Shown here piece by piece: positions 61,196 through 64,000 of a stretch of 64,000 nt of DNA (position 1 is its first letter; every line of letters starts with the position of its first letter). Source of the DNA: Astropecten irregularis (taxonomy: Eukaryota > Echinodermata > Asteroidea > Paxillosida > Astropectinidae); contig OZ020255.1 in the NCBI GenBank assembly GCA_963971285.1, positions 13,288,931 to 13,352,930 of the forward strand, written 5' to 3'. The position numbers and the translations under genes are program-made. The notes beneath the pieces were generated by a model. That model saw only the letters and a program-made list of their open reading frames with translations, was not told where the DNA came from and searched no databases.

Positions 61196-64000
61196 GATCG
61201 TGTTCAAAATAAAGAATTAGACTGCGCATGCGTGCTGCCATATAAAATACACATACAGTGTAACCCGGTGTTACATGATATGTAAAACATTACAGATTTC
61301 GCTATGCAGGCCGTCTTCAGGCTCAAAAATTCAGATATATGATCTAGACTGAAAATAAAAAGACACGTGAAATTTTGTTTTCCCTGAGTTTGACCCAGAA
61401 ATGAGCAGGCAGATTTCAAAGATCGTGTTCAAAATATAGGATTGGAAAGCGCGCTGTCATATATAATACACATAAAGTGTTGAACGTCATAACATGATTT
61501 ATAAATCATTGCAGATTTCGCTATGCAGGGCGACTTCGGGTTCAAAAATTCAGATATATGATCTTGACTGAAAATAAAAAGACACGTGAAATTTTGTTTT
61601 TCCTGAATTTGCCCCAGAAATGAGCAGGCAGATTTCAAAGATCGTGTTCAAAATAAAGAATTAGACTGCGTGCTGTCATATATAATACAAATACAGTGTA
61701 GAACGTCATAACATGATATATAAATCATTGCAGATTTCGCTATGCAGGGCGACTTCAGATTCAAAAATTCAGATATATGATCTACACTGAAAATAAAAAT
61801 ACACGTGTAATTTTGTTTTTCCTGAATTTGCTCCAGAAATGAGCAGGCAGATTTCAAAGATCGTGTTCAAAATAAAGAATTAGACTGCGCATGCGTGCTG
61901 CCATATAAAATACACATACAGTGTAACCCAGTATTACATGATATGTAAAACATTACAGATTTCGCTATGCAGGCCGTCTTCAGGCTCAAAAATTCAGATA
62001 TATGATCTAGACTGAAAATAAAAAGACACGTGAAATTTTGTTTTCCCTGAGTTTGACCCAGAAATGAGCAGGCAGATTTCAAAGATCGTGTTCAAAATAT
62101 AGGATTGGAAAGCGCGCTGTCATATATAATACACATAAAGTGTTGAACGTCATAACATGATTTATAAATCATTGCAGATTTCGCTATGCAGGGCGACTTC
62201 GGGTTCAAAAATTCAGATATATGATCTTGACTGAAAATAAAAAGACACGTGAAATTTTTTTTTTTCCTGAATTTGCCCCAGAAATGAGCAGGCAGATTTC
62301 AAAGATCGTGTTCAAAATAAAGAATTAGACTGCGTGCTGTCATATATAATACAAATACAGTGTAGAACGTCATAACATGATATATAAATCATTGCAGATT
62401 TCGCTATGCAGGGCGACTTCAGATTCAAAAATTCAGATATATGATCTACACTGAAAATAAAAATACACGTGTAATTTTGTTTTTCCTGAATTTGCCCCAG
62501 AAATGAGCAGGCAGATTTCAAAGATCGTGTTCAAAATAAAGAATTAGACTGCGCATGCGTGCTGCCCTATAAAATACACATACAGTGTAACCCGGTATTA
62601 CATGATATGTAAAACATTACAGATTTCGCTATGCAGGCCGTCTTCAGGCTCAAAAATTCAGATATATGATCTAGACTGAAAATAAAAAGACACGTGAAAT
62701 TTTGTTTTCCCTGAGTTTGACCCAGAAATGAGCAGGCAGCGCGCTGTCATATATAATACACATAAAGTGTTGAACGTCATAACATGATTTATAAATCATT
62801 GCAGATTTCGCTATGCAGGGCGACTTCGGGTTCAAAAATTCAGATATATGATCTTGACTGAAAATAAAAAGACACGTGAAATTTTGTTTTTCCTGAATTT
62901 GCCCCAGAAATGAGCAGGCAGATTTCAAAGATCGTGTTCAAAATAAAGAATTAGACTGCGTGCTGTCATATATAATACAAATACAGTGTAGAACGTCATA
63001 ACATGATATATAAATCATTGCAGACTTCGCTATGCAGGGCGACTTCAGATTCAAAAATTCAGATATATGATCTACACTGAAAATAAAAATACACGTGTAA
63101 TTTTGTTTTTCCTGAATTTGCTCCAGAAATGAGCAGGCAGATTTCAAAGATCGTGTTCAAAATAAAGAATTAGACTGCGCATGCGTGCTGCCATATAAAA
63201 TACACATACAGTGTAACCCGGTATTACATGATATGTAAAACATTACAGATTTCGCTATGCAGGCCGTCTTCAGGCTCAACAATTCAGATATATGATCTAG
63301 ACTGAAAATAAAAAGACACGTGAAATTTTGTTTTCCCTGAGTTTGACCCAGAAATGAGCAGGCAGATTTCAAAGATCGTGTTCAAAATATAGGACTGGAA
63401 AGCGCGCTGTCATATATAATACAAATAAAGTGTTGAACGTCATAACATGATTTATAAATCATTGCAGATTTCGCTATGCAGGGCCACTTCGGGTTCAAAA
63501 ATTCAGATATATGATCTTGACTGAAAATAAAAAGACACGTTAAATTTTGTTTTTCCTGAATTTGCCCCAGAAATGAGCAGGCAGATTTCAAAGATCGTGT
63601 TCAAAATAAAGAATTACACTGCGTGCTGTCATATATAATACACATACAGAGTAGAACGTCATAACATGATATATAAATCATTGCAGATTTCGCTATGCAG
63701 GGCGACTTCAGATTCAAAAATTCAGATATATGATCTACACTGAAAATAAAAATACACGTGTAATTTTGTTTTTCCTGAATTTGCCCCAGAAATGAGCAGG
63801 CAGATTTCAAAGATCGTGTTCAAAATAAAGAATTAGACTGCGCATGCGTGCTGCCATATATAATACACATACAGTGTAACCCGGTATTACATGATATGTA
63901 CAAATTACAGATTTCGCTATGCAGGCCATCTTCAGGCTCAAAAATTCAGATATATGATCTAGACTGAAAATAAAAAGACACGTGAAATTTTGTTTTCCCT
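61196..64000 (+). repeat. Simple c-a-b trimers at the right edge
   Basis: Trimers lie at 61196-61858, 61859-62522 (one extra T in the run at about 62256), 62523-63148 (short by 37 bp) and 63149-63811, then a partial c to the window end. The a at 63374 has GGACTGGAAAG and ACAAATAAAG, related to a2, plus GGGCCACTTCGGG and CACGTTAAATT. The b at 63593 has TTACACTGCG and ACAGAGTAG; the partial c has ATGTACAAATTACAG. The increasing private changes suggest less recent homogenisation here. Confidence 0.87.
62715..62760 (+). other. 37-bp deletion across a c/a monomer junction
   Basis: The sequence runs GAGCAGGCA directly into GCGCGCTGTC at about 62738/62739. Compared with other c-a junctions, 37 bp are missing: GATTTCAAAGATCGTG through GGATTGGAAA. 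The spacing of flanking monomers (626 bp instead of 663 for the trimer) confirms the size. The loss removes the usual minus-strand TGA and shifts the frame, since 37 is not a multiple of three. Confidence 0.9.

Larger units (their letters stand above)
1..64000 (+). repeat. Tandem satellite array, 219/225-bp monomers with higher-order organisation
   Basis: Every part of the window outside 10848-11223 is a direct repeat of a 219- or 225-bp monomer, always in the same orientation, with no inverted segments. Landmarks that recur in each monomer in fixed order are GATCGTGTTCA, CATATATAATAC or CATATAAAATAC, GCAGATTTCGCTATGCAGG, TTCAGATATATGATCT, CTGAAAATAAAAA, CACGTG, and CAGAAATGAGCAGGCAGATTT. I estimate about 288 monomers. 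The array extends past both ends of the window: it begins and ends inside c monomers. Composition is about one third G+C. Arrays of this scale with higher-order repeats are typical of eukaryotic pericentromeric, centromeric or subtelomeric heterochromatin; which one applies here cannot be seen. I do not recognise the satellite family by name. Confidence 0.98.

Noticed and set aside
1-64000. More than two hundred apparent small minus-strand genes of 69-71 codons
   Set aside because: They are the same frame of the satellite monomer read again and again, start at TTG, have no recognisable domain, are disrupted by amplified frameshifts and a stop variant, and lie in an array whose longer-scale structure is explained by unequal exchange.
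1-64000. CRISPR array
   Set aside because: Monomers are over 200 bp, adjoin without unique spacers and are themselves slightly diverged; there are no cas genes.

Overview
The window is one uninterrupted satellite DNA array from a eukaryote. All 64 kb consist of head-to-tail, same-orientation monomers of 219 or 225 bp (about 288 of them). The single exception is one 376-bp miniature transposon at 10848-11223. I find no protein-coding gene, no RNA gene and no bacterial, phage or CRISPR feature. Base composition is AT-rich: I counted 71 G+C in one 219-bp monomer, about 32%. The host cannot be named from the satellite. The transposon has TTAA target duplications, AGG-type termini and an internal hairpin. 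It resembles, from memory, Kolobok/T2-type miniature elements common in marine invertebrates such as molluscs, cnidarians and amphioxus, so an invertebrate host is a reasonable but unproven guess.

Monomers are described here in a phase that starts at GATCGTGTTCA. Three main types occur. Type a is 219 bp, with a GGATTGGAAAGCGCGCTG head, GGGTTC in the middle and TTGACTG after it. Type b is 219 bp, with a GAATTAGACTGCGTGCTG head, CAGATTC and ACACTG. Type c is 225 bp, with the b-like head carrying 6 extra bases that create CGCATGCG, then GTAACCCGG, CCGTCTTCAGG and AGACTG. Diagnostic subtypes (d, a2, b', b'', c*) mark particular domains. The base order is c-a-b (663 bp), but successive rounds of unequal exchange have built several different higher-order repeats (HORs).

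Layout: 1-10.2 kb holds irregular and short HORs (a 6-mer of 1326 bp and 5-mers of 1101-1107 bp) rich in subtype d. From 10.2 to 20.7 kb a c-a-b-c-b 5-mer (1107 bp), one copy of which carries the transposon, interleaves with a c-a-b-c-a-b-c-b 8-mer (1772-1773 bp). From 20.7 to 24 kb is a disordered transition with a run of a monomers. From 24 to 38.7 kb is an a2-led 8-mer (1770 bp) with expansions and contractions. From 38.7 to 42.9 kb there are trimers and a first copy of a 7-mer. From 42.9 to 51.3 kb is a different 8-mer (1770 bp) arranged in a 3540-bp super-unit. From 51.3 to 61.2 kb is a highly homogenised 7-mer (1545 bp), itself doubled into 3090 bp. From 61.2 to 64 kb plain trimers return, one with a 37-bp junction deletion.

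Because 219, 225, and even a 54-bp internal deletion are all multiples of three, a minus-strand reading frame stays open through most monomers, closed once per monomer by TGA. I regard this as a by-product of repeat structure and not a gene family: frameshifts and a stop-creating variant have been amplified freely. The most useful content is the evolutionary record: nested HORs, hybrid monomers that mark exchange points, type-specific short palindromes, retained CpG, and a single datable transposon insertion.
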